NCBI GenBank assembly: GCA_052035735.1
Contig: JBPOHI010000036.1
Location: 1-64,000 of the forward strand
DNA: 64,000 nt
Origin: JAGPDF01 sp052035735
GTDB taxonomy: Bacteria; Acidobacteriota; Thermoanaerobaculia; Multivoradales; JAGPDF01
Reading direction: 5' to 3'
Part shown: positions 1 to 7,744 of the stretch, piece by piece
Layout: every line of letters starts with the position of its first letter
Numbering within the stretch: position 1 is the first letter of the stretch
Program-made: the position numbers and the translations under genes
Notes under the pieces: model-generated
Told to the model about the DNA's origin: nothing
Database searches by the model: none
The model's input: only the letters and a program-made list of their open reading frames with translations

Positions 1-217
1 CTGCGATCCCGCCGAGCCTTTGCCGTAGCTCTGCGAGCCGGAGGAGCCCTGCGATCCCGCCGAGCCCTTTCCGTAGCTCTGCGAGCCGGAGGAGCCCTGC
101 GATCCCGCCGAGCCTTTGCCATAGCTCTGCGAGCCGGAGGAGCCCTGCGACCCAGCCGAGCCCTTGCCGTAGCTCTGCGAACCGGAGGAGCCCTGCGATC
201 CCGCCGAGCCTTTGCCC
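1..217 (-). repeat. 48-bp tandem repeat inside the DUF6600-like gene
   Basis: Four full 48-base units (1-48, 49-96, 97-144, 145-192) and a partial fifth run to about 217. Each encodes GSSGSQSYGKGSAGSQ on the minus strand. Units differ by a few substitutions that barely alter the peptide. The array continues to the window edge, so its copy number is unknown. Confidence 0.95.
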
Positions 218-2220
218 GAAGGCCGATACGGTTCAGACGGCTCGTATCGTTCGGTCGACTTGGGCTGGCCGTAGCTCGGAGCCTTCGACTCGCCGCCCGG
301 GACCGGACGACGGACGCTGCCGACGACCTTCTGCACCGGCTCGGTTTCGCCGCCCTTCTCCTTCCACTGCTGGCGGTTTTCACCGCCGGCCGGTACCTTA
401 CCGGTGCCGTAGACCTTGGTCTCGGGCGTCCGAGGGTCCGCCTTCTTGATGGGGCTCTTCTCGCTCGAGCTCGCACTGCCGGTCGGCAGTCTGCCCTTCG
501 ACGATTCCGTGCCGGGCTTGTCGAAGCTGCTGCCGGCGGAGACGCCATCGCCCTTGCGCCCGGAGTCGGTACCACCGTAGCTGGGCCCCTTGGTCGAGGG
601 AGACCGGTCGATTCCGCGCGACTTGGGCTGATCCTGGCCCTTCCAGCCCGGCGTCTCGGAGATCTTGGGCGAGTCACCGACATCCCGGATTACGCCTCGG
701 TCCGAGCGACCCTTCGGATCGTAGCGGACGCCGGGGCCCGTGGGGTCCTTGAGATCGGGCACCAACACCCGGGCAACTTCGGTCGGGAGCCTGCCCTTGC
801 GACCGACGAAGTCGGTGACGTCCGGAAGCTCCTGGCCGACATCGACGCGGTTGCGCTTGCCGATCTGGTGCAAGAGGTCTTCCGTACGGTCGATGCGGTC
901 CGGCCGGAAGTCGCGCGTGTCGGTCGTCAGCAGACCTCGGGGCGGTTCAGGGAGACGCGTCTCGTGTTCGAGGTCCCGTCCGGTGCGCATGTGGCCGCGG
1001 AATCGGCGGTCGCGGAAGCAGTGCACGGGCGCGAAGTTCCACTCCGAGTAGATTCCCCAGCCGCCGCCGGCCCAGCCGTAGACACCGTAGCGAAATCCGC
1101 TGCGGTCCCACGGGTCGTAGAAGTGGCTGTAATAGCCCATCGGCACCCAGCCCGCCCAGCCGCTCGTCCAGTTCCAGTAGACCCAGGCCGGCGAGTACAC
1201 CGCGCCCGGCCGCCAAGCCCAACCGTACCCGGGAAGGCTGCACCATCTTCCGTAGTGGTAGGGCACCCAGCCCCACGGCTCATACGAGATCCAGGTGTAG
1301 CCCGAGGGCGTCCAGGACCATCGCCCCTGCCAGTAGGGGCGCCAGCCCGAGGAGACGTAGGGGCGCCAATAGCGCACGCTTTCGTACTCCACCCAGTCGC
1401 CGGCCTGGTCGAGCGGGGCCGCATCGTACGCGAGATGCGGTTCGACGTAGCGTGCGCTGCGCGAAGCGGCGAGCGCCTTCTCACCGAGCGCGGCACTCCA
1501 CCGTTCGATGGCGTCGGGCCCGTCCGCTGCGGCCAGCTCGAGCCGGGTCCAGCGATCCCCGAGCGCAGTCATCGCTTCGTCTTCCCGGACGACGGACGAG
1601 CCACGATCGGTCACGATCTCAGCGTAGCCCCGGCGAGTCACGACGCGCGTCCAGGACTGGCCGTCGGCTTCGACTCCGGCCTCGACCCGGTACTGCCCGG
1701 GCTGCTGGACGTAGATCGTGGCGTTGCCGGTGATGACGCGCGGCAGCTCGTCGCCCAAGGCGTCGTCGGAGACTTCGAGCAGCAGCTCTCCTGCTTCCAG
1801 GCGGAGGACCGTCGTGCGCTCCTCGCGATCGCCGGAGAAGGCGAGCCGTTCGAGGACGACGCCGCTCTCGGCATCGAGGTACAGCCGGTTGCGGTCGGCG
1901 AGCGCAAGCTCGACACGCGCCCTCGGGCCGACCTGGATCCGGTCCCCGGTGAGCAGGGGCTGGTTGACCTCGAGCTCCTCGCCGACGCCCTGTCCGGCAG
2001 CGGCGACGGTCGCCGCCCCTTCGAGGGTACGGAGGAAGGAATAGCTGGCGCGTTCATCGGAGATCGGAGCTCCGCTCGTAGCCCCGTCCGGGGCGCCCGA
2101 AGGCGAGTCCGGTCCGCTCCCGGCGGCCGAAAGCCGGCTGGGTACCGTCAGCAGCAGCGCCGCGGCAAGCGACCAGGCGGCCGCCGTCAGTCTTCGGAAT
2201 TGCATCGTCGTCGTGGCCAT
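1..2220 (-). CDS. Secreted FecR/DUF6600-like protein, C-terminus cut by window edge
   Basis: At least 740 residues are visible and the frame is still open at the left edge. The ATG at 2220 is preceded by a GGAGG-like site and begins a signal peptide (about residues 1-33). Residues about 60-205 have a FecR-like pattern (LLTGDRIQVGPRARVEL). Residues about 275-395 form a strikingly Trp/Tyr/Pro/Gly-rich block (WRPYWQGRWSWTPSGYTWI, WGWVPYHYGRW) typical of DUF6600. A Lys/Ser/Pro-rich, probably disordered tail follows, ending in 16-residue repeats (about residues 669-740). The cellular role of the family is unknown to me; a surface or cell-wall location is an inference from the signal peptide and low-complexity tail. 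Confidence 0.8.
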   Translation of the reverse strand, partial: MATTTMQFRRLTAAAWSLAAALLLTVPSRLSAAGSGPDSPSGAPDGATSGAPISDERASYSFLRTLEGAATVAAAGQGVGEELEVNQPLLTGDRIQVGPRARVELALADRNRLYLDAESGVVLERLAFSGDREERTTVLRLEAGELLLEVSDDALGDELPRVITGNATIYVQQPGQYRVEAGVEADGQSWTRVVTRRGYAEIVTDRGSSVVREDEAMTALGDRWTRLELAAADGPDAIERWSAALGEKALAASRSARYVEPHLAYDAAPLDQAGDWVEYESVRYWRPYVSSGWRPYWQGRWSWTPSGYTWISYEPWGWVPYHYGRWCSLPGYGWAWRPGAVYSPAWVYWNWTSGWAGWVPMGYYSHFYDPWDRSGFRYGVYGWAGGGWGIYSEWNFAPVHCFRDRRFRGHMRTGRDLEHETRLPEPPRGLLTTDTRDFRPDRIDRTEDLLHQIGKRNRVDVGQELPDVTDFVGRKGRLPTEVARVLVPDLKDPTGPGVRYDPKGRSDRGVIRDVGDSPKISETPGWKGQDQPKSRGIDRSPSTKGPSYGGTDSGRKGDGVSAGSSFDKPGTESSKGRLPTGSASSSEKSPIKKADPRTPETKVYGTGKVPAGGENRQQWKEKGGETEPVQKVVGSVRRPVPGGESKAPSYGQPKSTERYEPSEPYRPSGKGSAGSQGSSGSQSYGKGSAGSQGSSGSQSYGKGSAGSQGSSGSQSYGKGSAGSQGSSGSQSYGKGSAGSQ

Positions 2221-2343
2221 TTCGTTCCTCCGTCTCCAACTCCAGAAAGCTGCAGAAGCAAAGTACGGGCCACCCAGTCGGGACTTCGGGTTGCTGGGAG
2301 GCGCCGGGTCGCCCCGGGGGCGACAGCGTCGAGGCAGCGCTGG

Positions 2344-2349
2344 TAGACT
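2344..2349 (+). promoter_or_regulatory. TAnnnT box (TAGACT) 13 nt before the start codon
   Basis: TAGACT lies 13 nt upstream of the ATG at 2363, and no Shine-Dalgarno sequence is visible between them. It reads as a -10 element giving a very short or absent leader. No -35 element is evident. Confidence 0.4.
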
Positions 2350-2362
2350 CCGCGCCGCAACC

Positions 2363-3250
2363 ATGTTGAAGCGACTCTTCGGAAAGGCTGGCCCCGAGCC
2401 CGCGACGCACGAGCTCACGATCGAGGATCTGATCGTCCTCGAGCGTTACGAGGAGGCGATCGAACGTCTCGAGAAAAAGACGCACGACAACCCCAACGAC
2501 TTGCACTCACACTTGCGCCTGGCGGAGGTGTACGCCCAGGTCGGCAAGGGTGCCAAGGCGCTCGATCAGTTCCTCTACGTCGCCGATATGTACACCGACG
2601 ACGGCTTCTACGACAAGGCGCTGGCGCAGCTCTCCAAGGTCTCCCGTCTGGCTCCCGGCGACGACACGGTACGCGCCAAGATGCAGCGTATCCAGCGACT
2701 CAAGGACCTCGAGCACAGCCGCGTACTGGCGATCGAGGGACTGGTGGAGGCCGATCAGGAGAAGGACCCGCTGGCGCGGACCTCCCCGGTCGAGGTCGAA
2801 CGTCTCTGGCAGGGACTGGCGAGCACCGCGATCGTCGAGAAGCTCTCGGGAGACCAGCTCAAGCGTCTCTTCTCCGGTTGCGAGCTCTGGTCCGTGGATG
2901 CTGGTACCGAGATCGCTGCGCGCGGCAGCCGCGAGGAGTTCCTGCTCATCCTGATCACCGGCGCCGCCGAAGCGACCTTCACGACCAGCGACGGCCAGAC
3001 CTTCCAGGTCCGGGCCTTCGCGCCCGGCGACATTCTGGGAGAGCGCTCGCTGCTCGAGCACAAGCCCTGGCCGGCGAGCTACCGCGTGACGGCGCGGGCG
3101 AAATTCGTCAGGGTCGGTACGTCCGGAATGGAGCGCGCGCTCACCGGCAATCCCGATCCGCGGGCGCTCATCGATGCGCTGCGCTCGCAGCGTAGCGATC
3201 AGGCGGTCGCCTCCGCAGTCGAGAAGCTCGAGGCCGCGCCGACCGCATGA
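2363..3250 (+). CDS. TPR plus cyclic-nucleotide-binding-fold protein
   Basis: This 295-residue protein has no signal peptide or membrane segment. Residues about 20-115 are helical TPR-like repeats (ERYEEAIERLEKK, LAEVYAQVGKGAKALDQF). Residues about 155-265 resemble a cNMP-binding domain, with the phosphate-binding-cassette landmark PGDILGERSLL. The arginine that normally contacts the cyclic phosphate (R in PRxA) is not at its expected place in EHKPWPASYRV, so ligand binding is doubtful. The frame is open further upstream, but ATG 2363 gives the first plausible N-terminus (MLKRLFGK). The stop overlaps def by four bases (ATGA), so the two are probably cotranslated. It could be a regulator or scaffold; the function is not established. 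Confidence 0.8.
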   Translation: MLKRLFGKAGPEPATHELTIEDLIVLERYEEAIERLEKKTHDNPNDLHSHLRLAEVYAQVGKGAKALDQFLYVADMYTDDGFYDKALAQLSKVSRLAPGDDTVRAKMQRIQRLKDLEHSRVLAIEGLVEADQEKDPLARTSPVEVERLWQGLASTAIVEKLSGDQLKRLFSGCELWSVDAGTEIAARGSREEFLLILITGAAEATFTTSDGQTFQVRAFAPGDILGERSLLEHKPWPASYRVTARAKFVRVGTSGMERALTGNPDPRALIDALRSQRSDQAVASAVEKLEAAPTA

Positions 3251-3780
3251 CGCTGCGCCCGATTGTCCTGTTCCCGGATCCGATCCTGCGCCAGAAGACC
3301 GAGGAGGTCGCCGATTTCGGCAGCTCGCTCGCCGACCTTGTCCGCGACCTGGCGGAGACGATGTACGGCGCCCCGGGCGTCGGCCTGGCCGCGCCCCAGG
3401 TGGGAGATCTCCGCCGTGTGGCCGTCGTGGATCTCGACCCGTCGGGGCCGCGTTCGCAGCTTCACGTTCTGGTGAATCCCAGGCTCCTCTCCCGCGCCGG
3501 GGCCGAGACGGACGTCGAGGGATGCCTCTCGATTCCCGGCTTCACCGAGCGCGTGGAACGCCCGCTGGAAGTGCGTATCGCCGCACAGCGGCCTTCGGGC
3601 GAACCGTTCGAGATCGCTGCCGAGGGTTTTTTCGCCCGGGCCCTGTGCCACGAGATCGACCACCTCGACGGGATACTGTTCATCGATCACTTGCGCGGCC
3701 TGCGGCGTCAGCTCGCCATGCGCAAGCTGGCCAAGCTCGGCTATGCGAAGGAAATTCCGCCCGGCAACCCCGGGCGATAG
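3247..3780 (+). CDS. def: Peptide deformylase
   Basis: This enzyme removes the N-terminal formyl group from nascent proteins in the cytoplasm. At 177 residues it has normal length. All three family motifs are present: GVGLAAPQVG (residues 44-53), EGCLS with the metal-ligand Cys93, and HEIDH (135-139) supplying the two His ligands and catalytic Glu136. The start overlaps the upstream stop by four bases. cysS follows after 18 bases, which puts two translation-related enzymes in one transcription unit. Confidence 0.97.
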   Translation: MTLRPIVLFPDPILRQKTEEVADFGSSLADLVRDLAETMYGAPGVGLAAPQVGDLRRVAVVDLDPSGPRSQLHVLVNPRLLSRAGAETDVEGCLSIPGFTERVERPLEVRIAAQRPSGEPFEIAAEGFFARALCHEIDHLDGILFIDHLRGLRRQLAMRKLAKLGYAKEIPPGNPGR

Positions 3781-3798
3781 CCGCACGAAAGGAGTCGC

Positions 3799-5229
3799 GT
3801 GCAGGCGAAAGAGGTGAAGTTCTTCAACACGCTCGGCCGCAAGCTGGTGCCTTTCGAGCCGCTCGAAGCGGGCAAGGTCGGCATCTACACTTGCGGCCCG
3901 ACGGTCTACAACACGGTCCATATCGGCAACCTCCGGACCTTCCTGTTCGAGGATCTGCTCTGCCGTTCGCTGCGCTTTCTCGGTTTCGCGGTGACCCAGG
4001 TGATGAACCTGACCGACGTCGACGACAAGACGATCCGCGGCGCGGCCGACAAGGGCCTGGAGCTCGACGTCTACACCGCACCGTTCATCGCCGCCTTCGA
4101 GGCCGATCTCGCGACGTTGAACGTCGTGCCCGCCGCGGCCTATCCGCGGGCGACGCACTACATCGAGGGCATGCGGGAGATCATCGCCCGGCTGCTCGCC
4201 GGGGGCTACGCCTACGAGAGCGACGGCTCGGTCTGGTTCCGCATCGCCGCCGACGACGACTACGGCAAGCTGTCCGGTTTCAAGAAGGACGAGGCGCGGG
4301 TGGGGGAGCGCGTCGCCAGCGACGAGTACGAGACCGAGGACGTGCGTGACTTCGTGCTGTGGAAAGGGGCCAAACCGGGCGAGCCGAGCTGGCCTTCACC
4401 CTGGGGCCCCGGGCGCCCCGGATGGCACATCGAGTGCTCGGCGATGAGCGCCGCCTTCCTCGGCGAGACCTTCGACATCCACTGCGGCGGCGTCGACAAT
4501 CTCTTCCCGCATCACGAGAACGAGATCGCCCAGAGCGAGTCGGCGAACGGCAAGCCGTTCGTACGCTACTGGCTGCACTCCGAGCACCTGATCGTCGATG
4601 GCCAGAAGATGTCGAAGTCGCTCGGCAACTTCTACACCCTGGGCGACCTGCTGGCGCGCGGCATCTCTCCGCGCGCGCTGCGCTATCTGCTGATCTCGGT
4701 GCACTACCGGCAGAAGCTCAATTTCACCTTCGCCGGGCTGGACGCGGCGCGCGCGGCATTGATCCGGCTCGACGACTTCATCGATCGGGTCGCTCATGCG
4801 GCGGTCGTGCCGCAGAACGAAGAAAAGCTCTCAGCAAAGGTAGAGACCTTGCTGGCCGGGTTTTCGGCGGGTCTGGCGGATGATCTGAACGTCTCTGCGG
4901 CGCTCGCCTCCCTGTTCGATTTCGTGCGCGAGGTAAACGGGATGATCGATCGGCGCGAGCTCGGCACCGGCGATGCGGATCGCGTGCTGGCGGCGTTGCG
5001 GCAGGTCGATTCGGCGCTCGGGGTGATCTTCATGCCTTGGGGCGCGGCGGGTGCGGCTGGCGACGAGCTTTCGCCCTCCGACGCCGAGATCGAAGCCGCG
5101 ATCGCGGCGCGAGTGGCGGCGCGGGCGGCGAAGAACTTCGCCGAGTCGGACCGCATCCGCGACGACCTCGCGGCGCGCGGCGTGGTGCTCGAGGACTCGC
5201 CGCAGGGCACACGCTGGAAGCGGCGGTAG
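3799..5229 (+). CDS. cysS: Cysteinyl-tRNA synthetase
   Basis: This class I synthetase charges tRNA-Cys and is 476 residues long, the usual size. The zinc-site Cys32 (YTCGPTVYN), the HIGH signature as HIGN (41-44), HHENEIAQSE and KMSKS (270-274) are all present, so the enzyme should be active. The start is GTG at 3799 with an AAAGGAG ribosome site at 3788-3794. A tRNA-Cys gene lies about 600 bases downstream. Confidence 0.98.
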   Translation: MQAKEVKFFNTLGRKLVPFEPLEAGKVGIYTCGPTVYNTVHIGNLRTFLFEDLLCRSLRFLGFAVTQVMNLTDVDDKTIRGAADKGLELDVYTAPFIAAFEADLATLNVVPAAAYPRATHYIEGMREIIARLLAGGYAYESDGSVWFRIAADDDYGKLSGFKKDEARVGERVASDEYETEDVRDFVLWKGAKPGEPSWPSPWGPGRPGWHIECSAMSAAFLGETFDIHCGGVDNLFPHHENEIAQSESANGKPFVRYWLHSEHLIVDGQKMSKSLGNFYTLGDLLARGISPRALRYLLISVHYRQKLNFTFAGLDAARAALIRLDDFIDRVAHAAVVPQNEEKLSAKVETLLAGFSAGLADDLNVSAALASLFDFVREVNGMIDRRELGTGDADRVLAALRQVDSALGVIFMPWGAAGAAGDELSPSDAEIEAAIAARVAARAAKNFAESDRIRDDLAARGVVLEDSPQGTRWKRR

Positions 5230-5255
5230 GCGGACCGGGCCGCCGGCGGGCGATC

Positions 5256-5660
5256 ATGAGCTCGGGCCTCAAGGGCTTCGGCGACCTGCCGGACACGCAT
5301 GCGCGGGGAGCGGCAGGCGAGGACGCGGCGGAGGGCTTCCTGCGGATATCGGGCTACCGGATCGTGGCGCGGAACGTCCGCACGAAGGTCGGCGAGCTCG
5401 ACTTCGTGGCGCTCGATGGCGAGACGCTCTGCTTCATCGAGATCAAGGCCCGGGCGAGTGCCGAGTACGGCCGGGCCATCGAGGCGGTGGGCCCGCAGAA
5501 GCAGCGCCGGCTGGCCAAAGCCGCCTTGCTGTTTCTGGCGAAGAATCGCTCGCAGCGCCCCTGCCGCTTCGACGTCCTCGGCCTCGATCGCGGCCGCGAC
5601 GGCGCCTGGAGCTTCACGCTGGTGAAGAACGCCTTCGAAGCGCCGGTCCTGCATCCTTGA
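5256..5660 (+). CDS. yraN: YraN/UPF0102 family endonuclease-like protein
   Basis: This 134-residue protein carries the family core: an N-terminal GAAGEDAA helix, then GELDFVALDGETLCFIEIKAR, which matches the ExD...ExK-type nuclease motif of the restriction-endonuclease-like fold. Its cellular role is poorly known; links to DNA processing or translation-region operons are common for the family. ATG 5256 is chosen because it begins just before the conserved domain and 26 bases after cysS. The stop codon overlaps the -35 box of the tRNA-Gly promoter. Confidence 0.9.
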   Translation: MSSGLKGFGDLPDTHARGAAGEDAAEGFLRISGYRIVARNVRTKVGELDFVALDGETLCFIEIKARASAEYGRAIEAVGPQKQRRLAKAALLFLAKNRSQRPCRFDVLGLDRGRDGAWSFTLVKNAFEAPVLHP

Positions 5661-5686
5661 CAGCCTGCGCGACCGTTCGCTATCGT
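5657..5686 (+). promoter_or_regulatory. Sigma-70-type promoter for tRNA-Gly
   Basis: A perfect TTGACA (5657-5662), an 18-base spacer and TATCGT (5681-5686) lie 12 bases before tRNA-Gly. The TTGACA shares bases with the yraN stop codon. Confidence 0.75.
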
Positions 5687-5698
5687 CCACAGGCCCGA

Positions 5699-5773
5699 GC
5701 GGGAATAGCTCAGTGGTAGAGCACAACCTTGCCAAGGTTGGGGTCGCGGGTTCAAGTCCCGTTTCCCGCTCCA
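5699..5773 (+). tRNA. tRNA-Gly (GCC)
   Basis: The acceptor arm GCGGGAA pairs with TTCCCGC, the anticodon stem CAACC/GGTTG encloses TTGCCAA (anticodon GCC), and the T arm GGGTTCAAGTCCC is present. The discriminator is T and CCA is encoded at 5771-5773. The gene reads GGC/GGU codons. Confidence 0.97.
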
Positions 5774-5800
5774 ATTTTTAGCCTTCGTTTTTGCCTCAAA

Positions 5801-5824
5801 GAAGGCCGCCTCAGGGCGGCCTTC
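5801..5824 (+). terminator. Perfect 10-bp hairpin between tRNA-Gly and tRNA-Cys
   Basis: GAAGGCCGCC, a TCAG loop and GGCGGCCTTC form a perfect GC-rich stem. It is followed only by TCCTT, not a clean T run. It could be a weak terminator or an RNA processing signal between two cotranscribed tRNAs. Confidence 0.45.
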
Positions 5825-5831
5825 TCCTTAA

Positions 5832-5906
5832 GGCGACGTAGCCAAGTGGTAAGGCAAGGGTCTGCAAAACCCTCATTCGCCGGTTCGACTCCGGCCGTCG
5901 CCTCCA
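5832..5906 (+). tRNA. tRNA-Cys (GCA)
   Basis: The acceptor GGCGACG pairs with CGTCGCC. The anticodon stem AGGGT/ACCCT encloses CTGCAAA, giving anticodon GCA. The discriminator is T and CCA is encoded (5904-5906). It lies downstream of cysS, its cognate synthetase. Confidence 0.97.
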
Positions 5907-5987
5907 CAGTTTTTCCGCCCCCAGCGCTGCGCAGCGAGATTCGATTGGACGTCCTCCCAGGGTGACGCCCCGTGCGGAGCCGTGGGG

Positions 5988-6302
5988 TCAGTCTCCGCCG
6001 TCGCCCCCGCCATCCCCACCGCCGTCCCCTGAGTCGTCCCCGCCGGAGTCGTAGCTCTCACTGGCACCGCCGCCTCCGAACTCACCACCGCCGCCGGAGT
6101 AGGAAGGGTCGACGCCATTCGTCGGGGCGCCGTGGCTGAAGACCGAGAGCGAAGCCCCAGAGTGTATGGAAGCGACAGCGTCGTCCCCTTCGCGCCAACG
6201 TCGCCTCGTCGCAGCGCGCTGGCGCCTGAAGGCCCTGACGTAGACGGCGATGACCAGGATCGACAACAAAGTGAAACCGAAAGCGGCGAAGATGTTGCTC
6301 AT
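5988..6302 (-). CDS. Small single-span membrane protein with Gly/Asp-rich tail
   Basis: This predicted 104-residue protein starts with a hydrophobic segment (residues about 4-23, FAAFGFTLLSILVIAVYV). An Arg-rich cytoplasmic-type stretch follows (RAFRRQRAATRRRW), and the C-terminus is almost entirely Gly, Ser and Asp (GGGGEFGGGGASES, then repeated DGGG). I do not recognise a family; the tail recalls those of YgcG/TPM-type membrane proteins. ATG 6302 is preferred over a GTG at 6323 because the hydrophobic segment follows directly, but neither has a clear ribosome site. It lies between tRNA genes on the opposite strand. Confidence 0.5.
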   Translation of the reverse strand: MSNIFAAFGFTLLSILVIAVYVRAFRRQRAATRRRWREGDDAVASIHSGASLSVFSHGAPTNGVDPSYSGGGGEFGGGGASESYDSGGDDSGDGGGDGGGDGGD

Positions 6303-6384
6303 CGGCGAAGGGAAGTGTTCCACGATGCGCGAAGTCTACGCGCTACAGCTTGCGCAGGACGGCGACGCCCCAGTCTTGCGCCAG

Positions 6385-6413
6385 CTGACTGCCGCCCCCT
6401 CCCGGAGTAGAGT
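6385..6413 (+). promoter_or_regulatory. Possible promoter for tRNA-Leu
   Basis: CTGACT (6385-6390), a 17-base spacer and TAGAGT (6408-6413) lie 32 bases upstream of tRNA-Leu. The boxes are weaker than those before tRNA-Gly. Confidence 0.4.
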
Positions 6414-6420
6414 CACGCTG

Positions 6421-6439
6421 CTGGAGAAACGCTCTCCAG
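6421..6439 (+). other. Hairpin in the tRNA-Leu leader
   Basis: CTGGAGA, a five-base loop (AACGC) and TCTCCAG form a perfect 7-bp stem between the putative promoter and the tRNA. It is likely part of the 5' leader removed by RNase P; a regulatory role is not shown. Confidence 0.4.
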
Positions 6440-6445
6440 CCCCAC

Positions 6446-6530
6446 GCCGGAGTGGCGAAATGGCAGACGCAGGGGACTTAAAATCCTCCGCTCCGCAAGG
6501 GGCGTCCCGGTTCGACCCCGGGCTCCGGCA
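6446..6530 (+). tRNA. tRNA-Leu (TAA), CCA not encoded
   Basis: The acceptor GCCGGAG pairs with CTCCGGC. The anticodon loop CTTAAAA gives TAA, and the long variable arm expected for tRNA-Leu is present. The discriminator is A6530 and the following bases are CGA, so CCA must be added post-transcriptionally, unlike the two neighbouring tRNAs. Confidence 0.95.
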
Positions 6531-6643
6531 CGATTGTTTCCTTTTCGGGGACTCCCGTCCGGGCTGAGGCGATTCGCGCTTCGGTCCGGCAGCAGGTTCT
6601 CACTTCGCGGCCTCGGTTTCGGGCCGGAGGCTGGAGCGCGCAG

Positions 6644-7180
6644 ATGCAGATGCAGACGACTCAGAATCACTTCCTGGTAGCCGAGTGGCGGCGTCTGGGA
6701 GCGCAGGAGCAGAAGGAGCTCGCCCGGGACATGGCGCGTGCGGTCTTGCAGGGCGCCGTGGGTCGACCCGAAGAGGAGGAGTTGGCGCAGGCGCTGCGGT
6801 TTCGGGCGGCGGCGCTGCGTCGATCCTCGGAGGAGAGCCTTACGGCGGCGATTCGTACGGGTCTGGTGAGGCTGGCAGCGCGGCCGTTTCTCGACCTCCT
6901 GGTACAAGTCCACTTCAGCTCGCGCGCGGAAGTGCTGTCTCGCACCTACGATCTGCTGGGCGTCGAGCACGCTGGAATCGATATCGAGGATGCGGTGCTG
7001 AATGCTCCGTTGGACGAAGGCCAGGTTCGCGCTGCCTTCTCCGGCGTCGCGTCGTCCTCGGACTCCGTGCGTCTGGAGCTGTGCCTGGTGGTGATGAGCC
7101 ATCTCTGCTCGCCCGCCTGGCAGGCGGGAGTCGCCGCCGCCATCGACGCCCTGCGCCACGCCGGAAACGCCTCGAACTGA
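6644..7180 (+). CDS. Hypothetical alpha-helical protein
   Basis: This 178-residue protein has no signal peptide and no membrane span. It is rich in Leu, Ala, Arg and Glu with amphipathic helical spacing, and ends in a segment LCLVVMSHLCSPAWQAGVAAAIDALRH that may be a hydrophobic core helix. I recognise no family. Two in-frame ATGs (6644, 6650) follow a GGAGG-like stretch, so the start is uncertain by two codons. It is an isolated gene between tRNA-Leu and a gene remnant on the opposite strand, which it meets tail to tail. Confidence 0.55.
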   Translation: MQMQTTQNHFLVAEWRRLGAQEQKELARDMARAVLQGAVGRPEEEELAQALRFRAAALRRSSEESLTAAIRTGLVRLAARPFLDLLVQVHFSSRAEVLSRTYDLLGVEHAGIDIEDAVLNAPLDEGQVRAAFSGVASSSDSVRLELCLVVMSHLCSPAWQAGVAAAIDALRHAGNASN

Positions 7181-7485
7181 ACAGGGGCCGAGTCCAAGGC
7201 AGCGTCGCCGACCAGCTGAAGTTGGCGGCTTCGAATCCGTCGAAAAAGATCGGGCCGGGGAGGACGACTCGGCCGGGGCCGATGATGGAGTTGCTGAACG
7301 CTCCGTCGTCGGAGTTGCCGAAGCCGGTGGCGATGAAGAAGTAGCTCGTTGCCGCAGTGAGCACGGACGTGAAGCCGGACATCCCGGCGGTATTGGTGAA
7401 GTCGTCGTCGCCGATCCGCAGGACGGTTCCGGGTCGGGCCACCGAAACTTGGCTCGCACCTGTTCCGTTTCCGATCGAGAGTCAC
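7175..7485 (-). pseudogene. Remnant of the C-terminus of a secreted repeat protein
   Basis: Reading leftward from just after an in-frame TGA near 7485, the minus strand encodes a coherent extracellular-looking peptide (SIGNGTGASQVSVARPG, then TAATSYFFIATGFGNSDDGA). It ends in FFDGFEAANFSWSATLP, resembling the DGFE(S)GN-(S)AWS C-terminal tag seen on secreted proteins of several GC-rich phyla. No start codon with a signal peptide exists, and the frame runs past the expected C-terminus into the gene on the other strand. I read it as the surviving end of a decayed or rearranged gene. Confidence 0.4.
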
Positions 7486-7567
7486 TAGGATGGCCGCCTC
7501 GAAGGCCGGAGCGCCGCGGCGGCCCGGGAATCGAAGCGTTGGGTGTGACGACACCAAGGAGAACGAC

Positions 7568-7660
7568 ATGGGCGACAAGGGCGGAAAGAAGGACAAGGCG
7601 AAGAACGACAAGCAGAAGAAGAGCGGTCAGGACAGCAAGAAGAAGGACAAGAAGAAGTAG
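7568..7660 (+). CDS. Very small lysine-rich protein (30 residues)
   Basis: An ATG with an ideal AAGGAG site (7556-7561, 6 bases before the ATG) opens a 30-residue peptide, MGDKGGKKDKAKNDKQ..., made almost only of Lys, Asp, Gly, Gln, Asn and Ser. It has no hydrophobic residues and no aromatic ones, so it must be highly soluble and probably disordered, perhaps nucleic-acid or ribosome associated. The strong ribosome site and clean stop favour a real gene over chance. Similar short Lys-rich proteins exist in other phyla as I recall, without known function. Confidence 0.6.
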   Translation: MGDKGGKKDKAKNDKQKKSGQDSKKKDKKK

Positions 7661-7744
7661 AGGCGGCACGCGGACGGTAGGTCAGAGCGCGCAGACGCCT
7701 CCTGCTCGGCCGACCATGGCGGTTGCGAGACCGCAGGAGCTGGC

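Noticed and set aside
1..217. Repeats as a CRISPR array
   Set aside because: Units are contiguous, without unique spacers, and encode a peptide in frame.
868..2346. Long plus-strand frame opposite the DUF6600-like gene
   Set aside because: It is a high-GC shadow; the minus frame has a signal peptide, Trp-rich domain and repeat structure, and this frame has none.
6413..7669. 418-residue minus frame, Leu-rich at its start
   Set aside because: The Leu run is the complement of the Lys-rich 30-residue gene; the rest is low-quality codons.
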